In this document: one piece after another, positions 63,487 through 64,000 of the stretch
Numbering within the stretch: position 1 is the stretch's first letter
How the letters are laid out: every line of letters begins with the position of its first letter
Source: Granulicella sp.
GTDB taxonomy: Bacteria > Acidobacteriota > Terriglobia > Terriglobales > Acidobacteriaceae
Assembly: GCA_027450185.1 (NCBI GenBank)
Contig: DAIDKF010000013.1
Coordinates: 1-64,000 of the forward strand
DNA: 64,000 nucleotides
Direction: 5' to 3'
The notes under the pieces: generated by a model
What the model was told of the DNA's origin: nothing
Database searches by the model: none
Seen by the model: the letters and a program-made list of their open reading frames with translations, nothing else
Position numbers and translations under genes: made by a program

Positions 63487-64000
63487 TCAGGCCCGCTGCG
63501 TCCCACCCAGCCCCGTCAGTTGCGCCACCACCCACTCCGTCCAGCGCGTGATCTCTTCTTCCGTCAGCGTCCGCTCGTTGGACTGGAACACCACCCGCAG
63601 CAGCAGCGAATACGATCCTGCCGCTCCAGCATTCCCGGTTGGCGTTCTTTGCTTGCCGGTCTGGTCACCAGACCTCCCCTTCGCATCGCGGAAGATCTCC
63701 ACCGGCCGCACACTGCGCAACTCCTCCATCTTCAGCTCCGCACTCCCGCCACGCAGCGCTCCTTCGATCGCCGCCCACGTCACCGCATCTGGAAACACAA
63801 ACGAAAAGTCCCGCTCCACCGCCTGGAATCGCGACACCTCGCGCGACATCGGCTGGCGCAGCTTCGTCTCGAACAACCGTTGCGCATCGATGGTCGCAAT
63901 CACGCACGGCTGGCGCAGCTTGCGCGCCTGCAGCTCCGCAGAGCTCAGCTCTCCAAACACTCCAACCGTCTCGCCACCCAGCAGCACCCGCGCTCCACGT
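63487..64000 (-). CDS. pheT: Phenylalanyl-tRNA synthetase beta chain (C-terminal end, start outside window)
   Basis: The frame is open to the window edge and ends at 63487. It reads ..RGARVLLGGETVGVFGELSSAEL.., then YPAVRRD-like SREVSRFQAVERDFSFVFPDAVTWAAIEGAL and FQSNERTLTEEEI, the FDX-ACB tRNA-binding end of PheT. It contacts the tRNA-Phe anticodon region in the alpha2-beta2 enzyme. It has an insertion (GRSGDQTGKQRTPTGNAG) in this domain. The likely order is pheT-zapB-zapA on one strand. Confidence 0.88.
   Translation of the reverse strand, partial: RGARVLLGGETVGVFGELSSAELQARKLRQPCVIATIDAQRLFETKLRQPMSREVSRFQAVERDFSFVFPDAVTWAAIEGALRGGSAELKMEELRSVRPVEIFRDAKGRSGDQTGKQRTPTGNAGAAGSYSLLLRVVFQSNERTLTEEEITRWTEWVVAQLTGLGGTQRA

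Noticed and set aside
1-64000. CRISPR array, insertion sequence, prophage, tRNA or rRNA
   Set aside because: No regularly spaced repeats, no transposase/integrase-like protein and no tRNA T-loop/anticodon pattern were seen. A systematic tRNA scan was not possible.

Overview
This is a GC-rich bacterial chromosome segment. It most resembles the family Acidobacteriaceae (Acidobacteriota). The clues are the LpxI route of lipid A synthesis, a VWFA-related secreted protein, a YXWGXW-repeat protein, Ala/Lys-rich histone-like tails, Gram-negative envelope genes, and the order pheT - zapB-like - zapA - TlpA-like - 6S RNA. The species cannot be named from sequence alone. I saw no transposase, integrase, phage gene, CRISPR array, tRNA or rRNA gene. 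Most of the window is core chromosome.

Layout. 0-3.2 kb: end of an acyltransferase, a LysM lytic transglycosylase lipoprotein, and a histone H1-like protein. 3.2-7.9 kb (minus): exported peroxiredoxin, then the lpxI-lpxA-fabZ lipid A/fatty acid block, a LolA-like secreted protein and an SDR. 8-11.4 kb (plus): DoxX-like protein, tyrS, FAD desaturase-like oxidoreductase. 11.5-16.4 kb: infC (apparently with an AUU start), a response regulator with a basic tail, ftsH, an SDR. 16.6-24.4 kb: TPR lipoprotein, STAS protein, then on the minus strand a tonB-exbB-exbD-exbD energy-transduction cluster and yajC-secD-secF. 24.7-31.3 kb (plus): MATE exporter, Met/Gly-rich lipoprotein, GH29 alpha-L-fucosidase, Ntn-type C45 hydrolase. 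31.5-42.6 kb: metK, murJ-merR, an old yellow enzyme, a membrane M50 protease, purM, hemL, a VOC protein and a nickel/cobalt transporter. 43-50.5 kb: dnaG, a YtrA-type gntR with a DUF1648/DUF5808 membrane partner, YXWGXW protein, a divergent SDR/tetR pair, a SpoU methyltransferase. 50.7-57.2 kb (plus): PcrA/UvrD helicase, a 51-residue basic protein, an amino-acid permease, a small phosphatase and an adenosine-deaminase-like enzyme. 57.2-64 kb (minus): two secreted proteins, lgt-like and rluD, 6S RNA, a TlpA-like protein, zapA, a zapB-like protein and the end of pheT.

How it works together. Envelope biogenesis dominates: lipid A, lipid II flipping, Sec export, TonB energy, lipoprotein modification. 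Translation and replication genes (tyrS, infC, pheT, rluD, dnaG, pcrA) and FtsZ-ring accessories are mixed in. No clear new defence or biosynthetic system is present.

The strongest non-obvious signals are these: a 6S RNA gene beside the zap cluster; a recurring TANNNT box 5-9 nt upstream of start codons that lack Shine-Dalgarno sequences (leaderless transcripts); a 34-bp near-perfect palindrome abutting the gntR start codon; paired palindromes upstream of the nickel/cobalt transporter; and a roughly 13-kb block (about 29.7-42.9 kb) whose strand composition is reversed relative to both flanks, suggesting an inversion.
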